Source: REEB95 sp035648735
Lineage (GTDB): Bacteria > Pseudomonadota > Alphaproteobacteria > ATCC43930 > CGMCC-115725
Assembly: GCA_035648735.1 (NCBI GenBank)
Contig: DASRKX010000090.1
Location: 1 to 21,774, forward strand
Direction of reading: 5' to 3'
Length of the DNA stretch: 21,774 nt
The notes below the pieces were generated by a model. The model saw only the letters and a list, made by a program, of their open reading frames with translations. It searched no databases and was not told the origin of the DNA. The position numbers and the translations under genes were made by a program. Below are positions 7,411 through 14,872 of the stretch, piece after piece (within the stretch, counting starts at the first letter, position 1; every line of letters begins with the position of its first letter).

Positions 7411-7448
7411 TAAAAAGGCGCCCGGCTAGGGGGGACAAGCCGGGCGCC
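7411..7448 (-). terminator. Strong intrinsic terminator
   Basis: A perfect 11-bp GC-rich stem (7438-7448 with 7417-7427) with a 10-nt loop is followed on the minus strand by TTTTTA (7416-7411). It lies upstream of the SDR start, so it stops transcription arriving from the hydrolase side and isolates the SDR operon. Confidence 0.85.
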
Positions 7449-7551
7449 CGAAGTCCTTGGGGGAGTCGGAGGGTCATTTGCAGGCCCCCCGGCCCACCGA
7501 CGGCCACAAGGCCGCAGGCGGCTTCTAAATAATAGATAGGCAGCGCCGGGC

Positions 7552-7597
7552 GGAAATAAAGGCGGCGCCCATCGCATGCGATACATGCGGGCGCCGC
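7552..7597 (-). terminator. Intrinsic terminator of the ftsK-lolA-hydrolase unit
   Basis: A perfect 9-bp stem GCGGCGCCC/GGGCGCCGC (7589-7597 with 7562-7570) has an 18-nt loop containing a GCATGC palindrome, and is followed on the minus strand by TTTATTT. It starts about 30 nt after the hydrolase stop at 7627. Confidence 0.7.
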
Positions 7598-7626
7598 ATG
7601 TCTCGGCCCCCGCTTCAGCCCCCGTC

Positions 7627-8556
7627 TCAACCGATCCCGAGCCAGCGCCGGACCAGCGCCAGGAGCCGTGCCGGCTCCTCCTGCACCATCAAATGGCTGG
7701 ATCCCGCAAGCTGCGTCAGTCGGGCGCGCGTCATCTGCCGCGCCATGTCGGGAATGGCGCGCGCGATCCAGTCGCGATCCGGGCGGTTGGGATCGCCGCC
7801 GACGAGATCGAGCGGGCGTTCGATGCGGTGAAGGTGGCGCCAGGTATCGGCACGCCAATGGATGGCGAAGATTGCCGCCTCGACCTCCGGCGGGCAGGCG
7901 AGAGTAAAGCCGCCCTCCGGGCTCGGCCGTAGCGTGGCGCGGCAATGGGCTTCGAGCATCTCGGGCGCGAAGCGCGCGAAGGGGCCCTTGCCGTTCCTCA
8001 GCCGCGCGGCAAAGACTTCGATGCTCGGCCAGGAGGATCGGCGGCGCCCGGCGCCGTCGATCAGCCGCGCCTGCAGCAATTCGGCCTCTTCGTGCACCGG
8101 CAGCTCCGGCGGCGGAAAGATCGGCGGCTCGATCAGCATGATGGCGGCGAGATCGGCCATGCCGCCGGCGATCAGCAGGTCGATCGCCGCGGCGGCGCCG
8201 AGCGAATGGCCGACGTAATAGAGCGCGCGGCCGGGGGATCGCTCGCGCATCGCGCGCAGCACGGCATCGAGATCCGCCGCGACGCGCGCGCGCGAGAAAA
8301 CCGTGTCGAGCGGCCCTGCGGGCCATGTGGCCCCGCCATGGCCGCGCGCGTCGAAGGCGAAAATCTGCGCGTCGCGCGCGAGATCCGCGAGCCACGGCCC
8401 GTAGGAGCCGGCCGCCAGGCCGTTGGCGTGGCCCAGCAGCAGCGCCGGCCCTTGCGCCGGACCGGACAGCGCGTAGACCGGCAGGCTGGCTTCGTCGGAC
8501 GTGGCGACGCGGAAGACCGCCGCCGCATCGGGCAACGAAAGAAAGCCGTCGCTCAT
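7627..8556 (-). CDS. Alpha/beta hydrolase
   Basis: 309 residues. The oxyanion-hole region is GHANG (42-46), the nucleophile elbow GHSLG places the catalytic Ser at 118, the likely acid is D255 or D260 in VGGDPNRPD, and the catalytic His is H288 in GSSHLM. There is no signal peptide, so it is probably cytoplasmic. The cap region (about 150-235) is rich in helices. The family splits esters, thioesters, amides, epoxides or C-C bonds; nothing in the sequence chooses between these. It follows the LolA-like gene by 13 nt with no good ribosome-binding site and is the last gene before a terminator, so it is likely cotranscribed with ftsK and lolA. Given the SDR and acyl-CoA ligase beyond the terminator, a thioesterase role is possible but unsupported. 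Confidence 0.9.
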   Translation of the reverse strand: MSDGFLSLPDAAAVFRVATSDEASLPVYALSGPAQGPALLLGHANGLAAGSYGPWLADLARDAQIFAFDARGHGGATWPAGPLDTVFSRARVAADLDAVLRAMRERSPGRALYYVGHSLGAAAAIDLLIAGGMADLAAIMLIEPPIFPPPELPVHEEAELLQARLIDGAGRRRSSWPSIEVFAARLRNGKGPFARFAPEMLEAHCRATLRPSPEGGFTLACPPEVEAAIFAIHWRADTWRHLHRIERPLDLVGGDPNRPDRDWIARAIPDMARQMTRARLTQLAGSSHLMVQEEPARLLALVRRWLGIG

Positions 8557-8569
8557 GCCGCGAAGGCGC

Positions 8570-9220
8570 TCAGCCGCCGCGGCTGCCGCTGCTGTGAGGA
8601 TCGGTCCAGATGAAGAGCTGGGGATTGATCTGCACGCCGAATTGCGGGTTCGACAGCGTGACAGTGATATGCTTCTTCTGCGCGTCGACCACCGTCCATT
8701 GCCGCAGCTCCAGCGGATTTTCCTGCAGCACCAGGGTCACCTGGCCGTTCTGCGCGCGCTTGGTCTCGTAGAGCGACAGGCGGAGCACGCCCGGATCGTG
8801 GCGCACATTCTCCACCGTAATGTCGCCGCCCATCCTGATGTTCTCCTGCAGCAGGAACCAGGCGGGCGTGTCGTCGAGCGGAACCCAGGAAACCTGGTCG
8901 AGCTTGCCGTCGTAATAAAAGACCTCGCCCTGCGCCGCGACCAGCAGGATCGGGTTCGGGCTGTCGTATTCGATCCGCATATGGCCCGGCCGCTGGAGAT
9001 AAATCTTGCCGCTCGCCGTGCTGCCGTCTTCCGCCACCTGATCGAAGCGCGAAGCGAGGGTGTGGATGCCGTTCATGTAATTCTGCACCCGGTTGACGTC
9101 GGGCTGGTCGGCAACCGAGATCGCGGCCCGCGCCAGGCGCGGCAGCAACATGGCGCCGCCGATCGCGAGCATCAGGGCGCGGCGCGACGGTTGCGCGGCG
9201 AGGCGTTTGTCGTCCTGCAT
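8570..9220 (-). CDS. lolA: LolA-like outer-membrane lipoprotein carrier
   Basis: 216 residues from the ATG at 9220, chosen because GGAG lies 9 nt upstream; a GTG at 9235 would add five residues. The N-terminus has a twin-arginine-like signal (SRRALMLAIGGAML, cleavage near ARAA at 30-33), so export to the periplasm, possibly by Tat, is predicted. The mature part has the LolA pattern: an early amphipathic helix (VNRVQNYMNGIHTL), a G-KIYLQRPG-MRIEY strand pair, and a string of short beta strands ending NPQLFIWT. LolA carries lipoproteins from LolCDE to the outer membrane through a hydrophobic half-barrel. The position after ftsK is the common one in Proteobacteria. Length is typical. Confidence 0.85.
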   Translation of the reverse strand: MQDDKRLAAQPSRRALMLAIGGAMLLPRLARAAISVADQPDVNRVQNYMNGIHTLASRFDQVAEDGSTASGKIYLQRPGHMRIEYDSPNPILLVAAQGEVFYYDGKLDQVSWVPLDDTPAWFLLQENIRMGGDITVENVRHDPGVLRLSLYETKRAQNGQVTLVLQENPLELRQWTVVDAQKKHITVTLSNPQFGVQINPQLFIWTDPHSSGSRGG

Positions 9221-9229
9221 GCGGTGAAA

Positions 9230-9233
9230 CTCC
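9230..9233 (-). promoter_or_regulatory. Ribosome-binding site deciding the lolA start
   Basis: GGAG on the minus strand lies nine bases before the ATG at 9220. The alternative GTG at 9235 has only an AAAGG a few bases upstream. The choice shifts the signal peptide by five residues. Confidence 0.5.
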
Positions 9234-9256
9234 ACGGCCTTTGTGGCGGATTTACG

Positions 9257-9286
9257 GCCCGGCCGCCCCTAATATCCCAGCCGGGC
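9257..9286 (-). other. Intercistronic hairpin between ftsK and lolA
   Basis: GCCCGGC (9280-9286 read on minus) pairs with GCCGGGC (9257-9263) across a 16-nt loop in the 70-nt gap. No T-run follows, so it may stabilise mRNA ends or tune expression rather than terminate. Confidence 0.35.
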
Positions 9287-9290
9287 GGTC

Positions 9291-11666
9291 TCAGCCGTGC
9301 GACCGGCCGAGCACCTCGCGCTTGCCGACATGGTTGGCCGTGGTGATGACGCCCTCGGTTTCCATGCGCTCGACGATCCGCGCCGCGCGGTTATAGCCGA
9401 TCTGGAGATGGCGTTGCACGAAGCTGGTCGAGGCCTTGCGCTCGCGCGTGACCAGCGCCACCGCCTGGTCGTAGAGCTGGTCGCCCGAGCCGCCGCCTTC
9501 ATCGAGGAATTGCGCCATCTCGTCTTCCTCGTCGGCGGTGACGTCCTCGACATAGGTCGGCGCCGGCCCATGCTGCTTGAGGAAGCGCACCACCGCCTCG
9601 ACCTCCTGGTCGGAGACGAAGGGACCGTGGACGCGCGTGATGCGGCCGCCTCCCGCCATGTGCAGCATGTCGCCGCGGCCCAGAAGCTGCTCGGCGCCGG
9701 CCTCGCCCAGGATGGTGCGGCTGTCGATCTTGCTCGTCACCTGGAAGCTGAGACGGGTCGGGAAGTTCGCCTTGATCGTTCCGGTGATGACGTCGACCGA
9801 GGGCCGCTGCGTCGCCATGACGATATGGATGCCGGCGGCGCGCGCCATCTGCGCCAGGCGCTGCACCGCCTGCTCGATCTCCTTACCGGCGACGAGCATC
9901 AGATCGGCCATCTCGTCGACGACGACGACGATGAGCGGCAGCGCTTCGTTGGCGAGCGGCTGTTCCTCGAAGATCGGGCGGCCGGTTTCCTCGTCGAAGC
10001 CGGTCTGGACGCGGCGCATCAGCACTTCGCCCTTGGCCTTGGCCTCGGCAAGACGCTGGTTGTAGCCCTCGATGTTGCGCACGCCGAGCTTGGACATGGC
10101 GCGGTAGCGGTTTTCCATCTCGCGCACGGTCCATTTGAGCGCGACAACGGCCTTGCGCGGTTCGGTGACAACCGGCGCCAACAGATGCGGGATGCCGTCA
10201 TACATCGACAGCTCGAGCATCTTGGGATCGATCATGATGAATTTGCACTGGTCGGGCGTCAGCCGATAGAGGATCGACAGGATCATGGTGTTGATGCCGA
10301 CCGACTTGCCCGAACCGGTGGTGCCGGCGATGAGCAGATGCGGCATGCGCTGCAGATCGGCGATGACCGGCGTACCGCCGATATCCTTGCCGAGGACCAG
10401 CGGCAGCTTCGAGGCGTTGCGCTCATAGGCCTCGGAGGACAGGAGCTCGCGCAGGAACACCATCTCGGAACGCGCATTCGGCAGCTCGATGCCGAGCACG
10501 TTGCGGCCGGGAATGACGGCGACGCGCGCCGAGAGCGCGCTCATCGAGCGCGCGATATCGTCGGCCAGGCCGATGACGCGCGACGCCTTGATGCCGGGCG
10601 CGGGCTCGAGCTCGTAAAGCGCCACGACGGGACCGGGACGCACTTTGACGATTTGCCCGCGCACGCCGAAATCCTCGAGCACGGATTCGAGCAGCCGCGC
10701 ATTCTGCTGCAGCGCCTCTTCATTGACGGCGGCGGTGCGCGAGGGCGGCGCCTCGGTGAGCAGGTCGAGCGGCGGCAGCAGATGATCGGAGGGGGCGAGG
10801 TCGAGGCTGCTCTGGCGCGGGCGCGCCTTGGGCTTGCGCTCGCGCAGCGGCATGTCGACCGCGGCGTAGCGGCGCTGTGGCGCCGTATTCTCGTCGTCGC
10901 CGTCGATGTCGTCCGCCGGCGCGCCGGTATCGCCGAGCAGCAGCGGCTCGCGCCGCGGGCCAAGCGGGCCCGATTCGATCTCGGCCCGGGCGCGCCTGAA
11001 GCGCAGCCACGCAAAAGGCATCGCGAGTGCATTGATGCGGCCGCGCCATGATACGCGCGGAATTTCGGGATCGGCGGCGCGCCGCGCGCGGGCGGCGGCG
11101 CGCGCAGCACCCGGTTGGCGGGTGAAGCCCATCACATAGAGCAGCAGCAAGCCGACCAGCGCCGCCGCCGCCATGGCGGAGATCGGCGGCGCGATGTTGA
11201 GACGACCGAAGCCCTGGCGCGCCAGGCGGCCGGCCAAGCCGCCGAGGCCGGACGCGATCGGCCAGGCGGGCGGCGTCGGCAGCACCGAGAGTGCCAGAGC
11301 GGCAAGGGGCAGCGCCCAGGGGGCCAGCAGGAGCTTGAGCCAAAAGCGCCGCAAGCCGCGGCCGAGCAGGGCGCGCAATCCCCAATCGGCCAGCATCAGC
11401 GGCGCCAGCGCGGATGCCGCGCCGAACGCCTGCAGCAGCGCGTCGGCGAGCTGGGATCCGGCGAGCCCCATGAGGTTGCGCGCGGGTGCATCGACCGCAT
11501 GGTCCCAAGAGGGATCGCGGCCGTCATGGGTGGCCAGCGCCAGGGCGGCGAACAGCGCCGCCGCGAGGAACAGCGCGCCGCCGAGGCGCTCGATCAGGCG
11601 CGGCCAGTTGAGGCCGCTGTCGCTGGAGCGCGGCCGGGTGCGGCCGGTGTCGCCGATGCTGACCAT
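9291..11666 (-). CDS. ftsK: DNA translocase FtsK
   Basis: 791 residues. The ATG at 11666 has GGGGG nine bases upstream and begins MVSIGDTGR; earlier in-frame starts lack a ribosome-binding site and fall in the 5' leader. About four membrane segments occupy the first ~185 residues (near 29-47, 84-102, 110-129, 162-181). A Pro/Arg-rich linker of roughly 130 residues follows, far shorter than in E. coli. The motor has Walker A GTTGSGKS at 448-455 and Walker B VVVVDE at 580-585. The C-terminal winged-helix gamma domain (about 729-787) reads polar KOPS-type sequences. FtsK pumps chromosomal DNA at the septum and activates XerCD at dif. It heads an ftsK-lolA-hydrolase unit and has its own promoter at 11721-11749. 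Confidence 0.96.
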   Translation of the reverse strand: MVSIGDTGRTRPRSSDSGLNWPRLIERLGGALFLAAALFAALALATHDGRDPSWDHAVDAPARNLMGLAGSQLADALLQAFGAASALAPLMLADWGLRALLGRGLRRFWLKLLLAPWALPLAALALSVLPTPPAWPIASGLGGLAGRLARQGFGRLNIAPPISAMAAAALVGLLLLYVMGFTRQPGAARAAARARRAADPEIPRVSWRGRINALAMPFAWLRFRRARAEIESGPLGPRREPLLLGDTGAPADDIDGDDENTAPQRRYAAVDMPLRERKPKARPRQSSLDLAPSDHLLPPLDLLTEAPPSRTAAVNEEALQQNARLLESVLEDFGVRGQIVKVRPGPVVALYELEPAPGIKASRVIGLADDIARSMSALSARVAVIPGRNVLGIELPNARSEMVFLRELLSSEAYERNASKLPLVLGKDIGGTPVIADLQRMPHLLIAGTTGSGKSVGINTMILSILYRLTPDQCKFIMIDPKMLELSMYDGIPHLLAPVVTEPRKAVVALKWTVREMENRYRAMSKLGVRNIEGYNQRLAEAKAKGEVLMRRVQTGFDEETGRPIFEEQPLANEALPLIVVVVDEMADLMLVAGKEIEQAVQRLAQMARAAGIHIVMATQRPSVDVITGTIKANFPTRLSFQVTSKIDSRTILGEAGAEQLLGRGDMLHMAGGGRITRVHGPFVSDQEVEAVVRFLKQHGPAPTYVEDVTADEEDEMAQFLDEGGGSGDQLYDQAVALVTRERKASTSFVQRHLQIGYNRAARIVERMETEGVITTANHVGKREVLGRSHG

Positions 11667-11720
11667 AACCGATATCCCCCACGAGCCGGAAAGCATGCCA
11701 ATCCGGTGAATAAGGGATCG

Positions 11721-11749
11721 ATCATACGCGATCGGACGAGGATCGCCAA
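11721..11749 (-). promoter_or_regulatory. Sigma-70-type promoter of ftsK
   Basis: Read on the minus strand, TTGGCG (11749-11744), 17 bases, then TATGAT (11726-11721). This matches the -35/-10 consensus at 4 and 5 of 6 positions with ideal spacing. The predicted start near 11714 gives a leader of about 48 nt. Confidence 0.65.
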
Positions 11750-11821
11750 GCAAGCCCTTGGGGTATTTGATTTAAACGAATCGCAATAAGGGATAACTTT
11801 TGCCGCTTTCGTGCCGAGTCG

Positions 11822-11872
11822 CAGCCGCCCCCGCCCTTAAAAGAAGAAGGGGGCGGCTGGTCAGCCGCCCCC
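11822..11872 (-). terminator. Three-arm terminator downstream of amt with two alternative folds
   Basis: On the minus strand, arm 1 (11872-11862) pairs with arm 2 (11859-11849), an 11-bp perfect complement with a 2-4 nt loop, followed by TTCTTCTTTTAA: a good intrinsic terminator 25 nt after the amt stop. Arm 3 (11832-11822) is an exact copy of arm 1, so arm 2 can instead pair with arm 3, placing the T-rich stretch in a 16-nt loop and removing the terminator. Confidence 0.75.
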
Positions 11873-11896
11873 AGGCACCACAGGAGGAAACGTTGC

Positions 11897-13357
11897 TTAC
11901 TGCACGGTCTCGCCATGGAGGGCGAGATCGAGGCCGTCGCGCTCGATCTCTTCCTCGACGCGCAGGCCCATGACCACGTCGATGACCTTGAGAATCACCA
12001 GCGTCGCGATCGCGTCGTAGACGAAGACGATGATGATGCCCTGTGCCTGGTTCAGCACCTGCATCGCATTGCCCTCGATCAGGCCGGCCGTGCCGCCGTA
12101 TTCGCTGATGGCGAAGACGCCGGTGAGGAGCGCGCCGGCGATGCCGCCGACCGCATGGACGCCGAAGCAGTCCAGCGCGTCGTCGTAGCCGAAGGCATGC
12201 TTGAGGCCGGTGGCGCCCCAGTAGCAGACAACGCCCGCCACCGCGCCGATCACCAGCGAGCCGATCGGGCCGACGAAGCCCGAGGCCGGGGTGATGGCGA
12301 CGAGGCCGGCGACCGCGCCGGAGCAGATGCCGACGACCGTCGGCTTGCCGCGGAGCGCCCACTCGACGAACATCCAGGCGAGCGCGGCGGTGGCGGTGGC
12401 GATCTGCGTCACCGTCATGGCCATGCCGGCCTGCATGCCGGCGGTGACCGCCGAGCCCGCATTGAAGCCGAACCAGCCGACCCACAGCAGCGAGGCGCCG
12501 ATGAAGGTCAGGATGACGTTATGCGCCGGGCCGGTGTCCTTGCGCTTGCCCAGAACCAGCGCCGTCATCAATCCGGCGACGCCGGCGTTGATGTGCACGA
12601 CCGTGCCGCCGGCGAAGTCGAGGACCTTCACATAGGCGGCGTCGTTGCCGCTGTTGAGGAAGCCGTCCGGCCCCCACACCCAATGCGCGACCGGCGCATA
12701 GACCAGCGTCGCCCACAACGCCATGAACACGCACATCGACGAGAACTTCATCCGCTCGGCGAAGGCGCCGGCGATGAGCGCCGGGGTGATGATCGCGAAG
12801 GTCATCTGGAAGCACATATAGACCGTCTCGGGGATCGTCGCCGCGAGCGGATTGGGATTGCCGATGCCTTTCGAGATGTCGCTCAGGATCCCCTGGAGGA
12901 ACGCTCGATCGAGCCCGCCGATGAACGGCGAGCCGGCACGGAAGGCGAAGCTGTAGTTGAACATCATCCACAGCACCGTCACGAGGCAGGTGATAAAGAA
13001 GCTGGTCATCACCGTGTCGCCGACGTTCTTCTTGCGCACCATGCCGCCGTAGAACAAGCCGAGGCCCGGAACGGTCATCATCAGGACCAGGGCCATGGAG
13101 GTCAGCATCCACGCGGTATCGCCGGAATTGGGCGTGCAGTTCTCGAGTACGGCCTTCTTCGGATCGGGATCGGAAACGCAAGCCGGCGGTGCCGCGTCGG
13201 CGGCCGGCGCGGCGGCCGCATCGGCGGCGGGTGCCGCCGGCGCAGGCGCCGCCGTCTGGGCGTGTGCCGCGACGAGCGGTAGCAGGATGACGAAGGCGAC
13301 GACCGGCAGGAGCCGGAGCACCGCCCCGAAGCGCGCGCGAAATTTGAATTCCAACAT
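11897..13357 (-). CDS. amt: Ammonium transporter, Amt family
   Basis: 486 residues. The ATG at 13357 has GGGAGGGG seven bases upstream. A signal peptide (about 1-33, cleavage after AHA) and an Ala/Pro-rich stretch (34-58) precede the channel. The Amt core is clear: PGLGLFYGG (97-105), D247 in KVLDFAGGTVVH, pore His H255 and H401 (FGVHAVGG), with eleven expected membrane helices. It conducts ammonium across the inner membrane. The C-terminal tail (VEEEIERDGLDLALHG) is the cytoplasmic part that PII proteins contact. Usually glnK sits beside amt; none is in the window, where the upstream neighbour is a divergent ubiH-type gene. A sigma-54-type promoter upstream fits control by nitrogen status. 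Confidence 0.96.
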   Translation of the reverse strand: MLEFKFRARFGAVLRLLPVVAFVILLPLVAAHAQTAAPAPAAPAADAAAAPAADAAPPACVSDPDPKKAVLENCTPNSGDTAWMLTSMALVLMMTVPGLGLFYGGMVRKKNVGDTVMTSFFITCLVTVLWMMFNYSFAFRAGSPFIGGLDRAFLQGILSDISKGIGNPNPLAATIPETVYMCFQMTFAIITPALIAGAFAERMKFSSMCVFMALWATLVYAPVAHWVWGPDGFLNSGNDAAYVKVLDFAGGTVVHINAGVAGLMTALVLGKRKDTGPAHNVILTFIGASLLWVGWFGFNAGSAVTAGMQAGMAMTVTQIATATAALAWMFVEWALRGKPTVVGICSGAVAGLVAITPASGFVGPIGSLVIGAVAGVVCYWGATGLKHAFGYDDALDCFGVHAVGGIAGALLTGVFAISEYGGTAGLIEGNAMQVLNQAQGIIIVFVYDAIATLVILKVIDVVMGLRVEEEIERDGLDLALHGETVQ

Positions 13358-13364
13358 GAGAAAA

Positions 13365-13372
13365 CCCCTCCC
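13365..13372 (-). promoter_or_regulatory. Ribosome-binding site fixing the amt start
   Basis: GGGAGGGG on the minus strand sits seven bases before the ATG at 13357. It rules out longer in-frame starts, and leaves a clean signal peptide at the N-terminus. Confidence 0.75.
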
Positions 13373-13422
13373 GATGGGCCCATAGAGGCGCCGTCCGAAT
13401 GGCCGGTCGCTGCCACATAAAT

Positions 13423-13438
13423 AACAAGATTCGTGCCA
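13423..13438 (-). promoter_or_regulatory. Sigma-54 (RpoN) type promoter of amt
   Basis: On the minus strand the sequence is TGGCACG, AATC, TTGTT. The -24 element is a perfect TGGCACG and the -12 element is TTGT instead of TTGC, with the required 10 bases between the GG and GT dinucleotides. The start would lie near 13412, giving a leader of about 55 nt. No clear NtrC dyad is visible upstream. Confidence 0.65.
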
Positions 13439-13482
13439 AGTGCCGGATTGACCGGGATCGCGCTGCACTGCGAAAAACTGCC

Positions 13483-13491
13483 TGTGGATAA
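13483..13491 (-). promoter_or_regulatory. Single perfect DnaA box
   Basis: The minus strand reads TTATCCACA, identical to the strong E. coli DnaA-box consensus. Only one copy is seen here, about 70 bp upstream of the predicted amt start, so an origin is not indicated. It could be a DnaA-responsive or titration site, or chance. Confidence 0.4.
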
Positions 13492-13619
13492 GCATTTTCT
13501 GCTCAATTCGTACTCAAGCTCAAAAGGCCTGATTAAAATTTAGGCAGCTCAAATGACGTTGATTTCAACCGGCTGCCGCGCTGGACAGCGGGACGCCGGC
13601 GGCAGGATTGTGCCCGCAC

Positions 13620-13624
13620 GGGAG
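13620..13624 (+). promoter_or_regulatory. Ribosome-binding site deciding the UbiH-type start
   Basis: GGGAG lies six bases before the ATG at 13631. The upstream ATG at 13553 lacks any such site; the ATG at 13649 is a weaker alternative that would shorten the protein by six residues. Confidence 0.55.
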
Positions 13625-13630
13625 CGACGC

Positions 13631-14872
13631 ATGGCAAGACGGGGACGCATGACCAGGCAGCGGGAAATCAGCGTCGAGCTCGCCGTGGTGGGTGGCGGCC
13701 TCGCCGGCGCCACCCTGGCGGTCGCGGCATCCGCCGCCGGCATCGAGGTGGCGCTGATCGACCGGCTGCCCGCCAAGACGATCCTGAAGCCGGGATTCGA
13801 CGTCCGCACCACGGCGCTGTCGCATGGCTCGAAACAGGTGATGGATGCCATCGGCATCTGGGACGTAATCGGTCCGACGGCACAGCCCATTCTCGAGATC
13901 CGCGTCGCCGACGGCGCCGCGCCCCTGTTCCTGCATTACGACCACCGCGACATCGGCACCGATCCGCTCGGCTTCATCGTCGAGAACGCGAACCTCCGCC
14001 GCGCGCTCCATGAGCGCGCCGGCGCGTTCAAGAATCTGCGCCGCATCGCACCGGCCGAGGTCGCGCGCGTCGTCGATGCCGGGGCCTTGGCGCGCATCGA
14101 GCTGGCCGACGGGCGCGTCGTCACGGCACAGCTCGTCGCCGCCTGCGACGGGCGCAACTCGGCGCTGCGCCAGGCGGCCGGCATCAAATGCCTGTCCTGG
14201 GCCTATCGGCAAACGGCGCTGGTCGCGATCGTCGCGCATCAGAAGCCGCATCGCGGCGTCGCGGTCGAGCATTTCCGCCCGGCGGGGCCCTTTGCCATCC
14301 TGCCGATGACGGGCAATCGCTCCTCGATCGTCTGGACCGAGACATCATCCCGCGCGCCGGGACTGCTCGCGCTCGACAAGGAAAGATTCCGCGCCGAGCT
14401 GCAGCGCCGCTTCGGCGATTTCCTAGGATCCGTGTCGCTCGCCGGACCGGTCTGGTCCTATCCGCTGTCCTTCAACCATGCCGAGCGCTATACCGCGCCG
14501 CGCCTGGCGCTGGTCGGCGACGCGGCGCATGCCATCCATCCGATTGCCGGCCAGGGGCTCAATCTCGGCATCCGCGACGTTGCCTCGCTCGCCGAGATCG
14601 CCGTCGATGCGCGCCGCCTCGGCCTCGATATCGGCACCGCCGATCTTTTGGCGCGTTATGAGCGCTGGCGGCGCTTCGACGCGGTGACCATGGCGGCGAT
14701 TACCGACGGGCTCAACCGGCTGTTCTCGAACGAGCTCAAGAGCGTGGCGGTACTGCGCGATCTGGGCCTGGCCGCCGTCAACCGCATGCCCGGGCTGAAG
14801 AAGGCGCTGATGCGCCACGCCATGGGCACTTCCGGGAACCTGCCCAAATTGGTGCGCGGCGAGCCGCTTTAG
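13631..14872 (+). CDS. UbiH/UbiF/VisC/COQ6-type FAD monooxygenase
   Basis: 413 residues, the family's usual length. The N-terminal Rossmann motif GGGLAG (21-26) binds the ADP part of FAD; the arginine after KPGFDVRTTAL is typical of ubiquinone hydroxylases; DGRNSALR at 173-180 is the middle FAD/NAD(P)H motif; GDAAHAIHPIAGQG (297-310) contacts the flavin ribityl chain. Members hydroxylate positions of the ubiquinone ring during its synthesis, in a membrane-associated complex. Which ring carbon is used cannot be told from the sequence, since alphaproteobacterial members such as UbiL can act at more than one, so no gene symbol is given. It is divergent from amt, and its stop overlaps the stop of the convergent DUF971 gene by 3 nt, leaving no room for a separate terminator. 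Confidence 0.92.
   Translation: MARRGRMTRQREISVELAVVGGGLAGATLAVAASAAGIEVALIDRLPAKTILKPGFDVRTTALSHGSKQVMDAIGIWDVIGPTAQPILEIRVADGAAPLFLHYDHRDIGTDPLGFIVENANLRRALHERAGAFKNLRRIAPAEVARVVDAGALARIELADGRVVTAQLVAACDGRNSALRQAAGIKCLSWAYRQTALVAIVAHQKPHRGVAVEHFRPAGPFAILPMTGNRSSIVWTETSSRAPGLLALDKERFRAELQRRFGDFLGSVSLAGPVWSYPLSFNHAERYTAPRLALVGDAAHAIHPIAGQGLNLGIRDVASLAEIAVDARRLGLDIGTADLLARYERWRRFDAVTMAAITDGLNRLFSNELKSVAVLRDLGLAAVNRMPGLKKALMRHAMGTSGNLPKLVRGEPL

Larger units (their letters stand above)
7344..7626. other. Intergenic region between SDR operon and ftsK-lolA-hydrolase operon
   Basis: 283 bases without a convincing gene. It holds two minus-strand intrinsic terminators (7552-7597 and 7411-7448), an AT-rich island at 7525-7560 and a GC-rich stretch at 7449-7524 between them. 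A 33-codon frame starting at the ATG at 7477 (minus) runs through the second terminator hairpin and is not credible as a gene. A separate short transcript ending at the second terminator is possible, but no good promoter is seen. Confidence 0.6.
13358..13630. other. Divergent amt / ubiH-type control region
   Basis: 273 bases holding the amt ribosome-binding site and sigma-54 promoter, a perfect DnaA-box consensus at 13483-13491, an AT-rich patch (13530-13545) with a -10-like TAAAAT at 13534-13539 on the plus strand but only a 3-of-6 -35, and a GC-rich hairpin (13573-13578 with 13600-13605) in the probable ubiH-type leader. An in-frame ATG at 13553 has no ribosome-binding site. Confidence 0.5.

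Noticed and set aside
7376..7477. 33-codon minus-strand frame with a purine-rich stretch before its ATG, possibly a leader peptide
   Set aside because: It runs through the strong terminator hairpin, has no regulatory codon run, and no homologous leader is known to me.
9297..11051. 584-codon open frame on the plus strand opposite ftsK
   Set aside because: Gln/Asp/Arg/His-rich shadow typical of GC-rich DNA; the minus strand encodes an unmistakable FtsK.
11915..13282. 455-codon plus-strand frame opposite amt
   Set aside because: Very Arg/Asp/His-rich with no domain; shadow of the Amt gene.
13483..13545. Replication origin suggested by a DnaA box next to AT-rich DNA
   Set aside because: Only one box, no cluster, no dnaA, parAB, hemE or similar origin neighbours.
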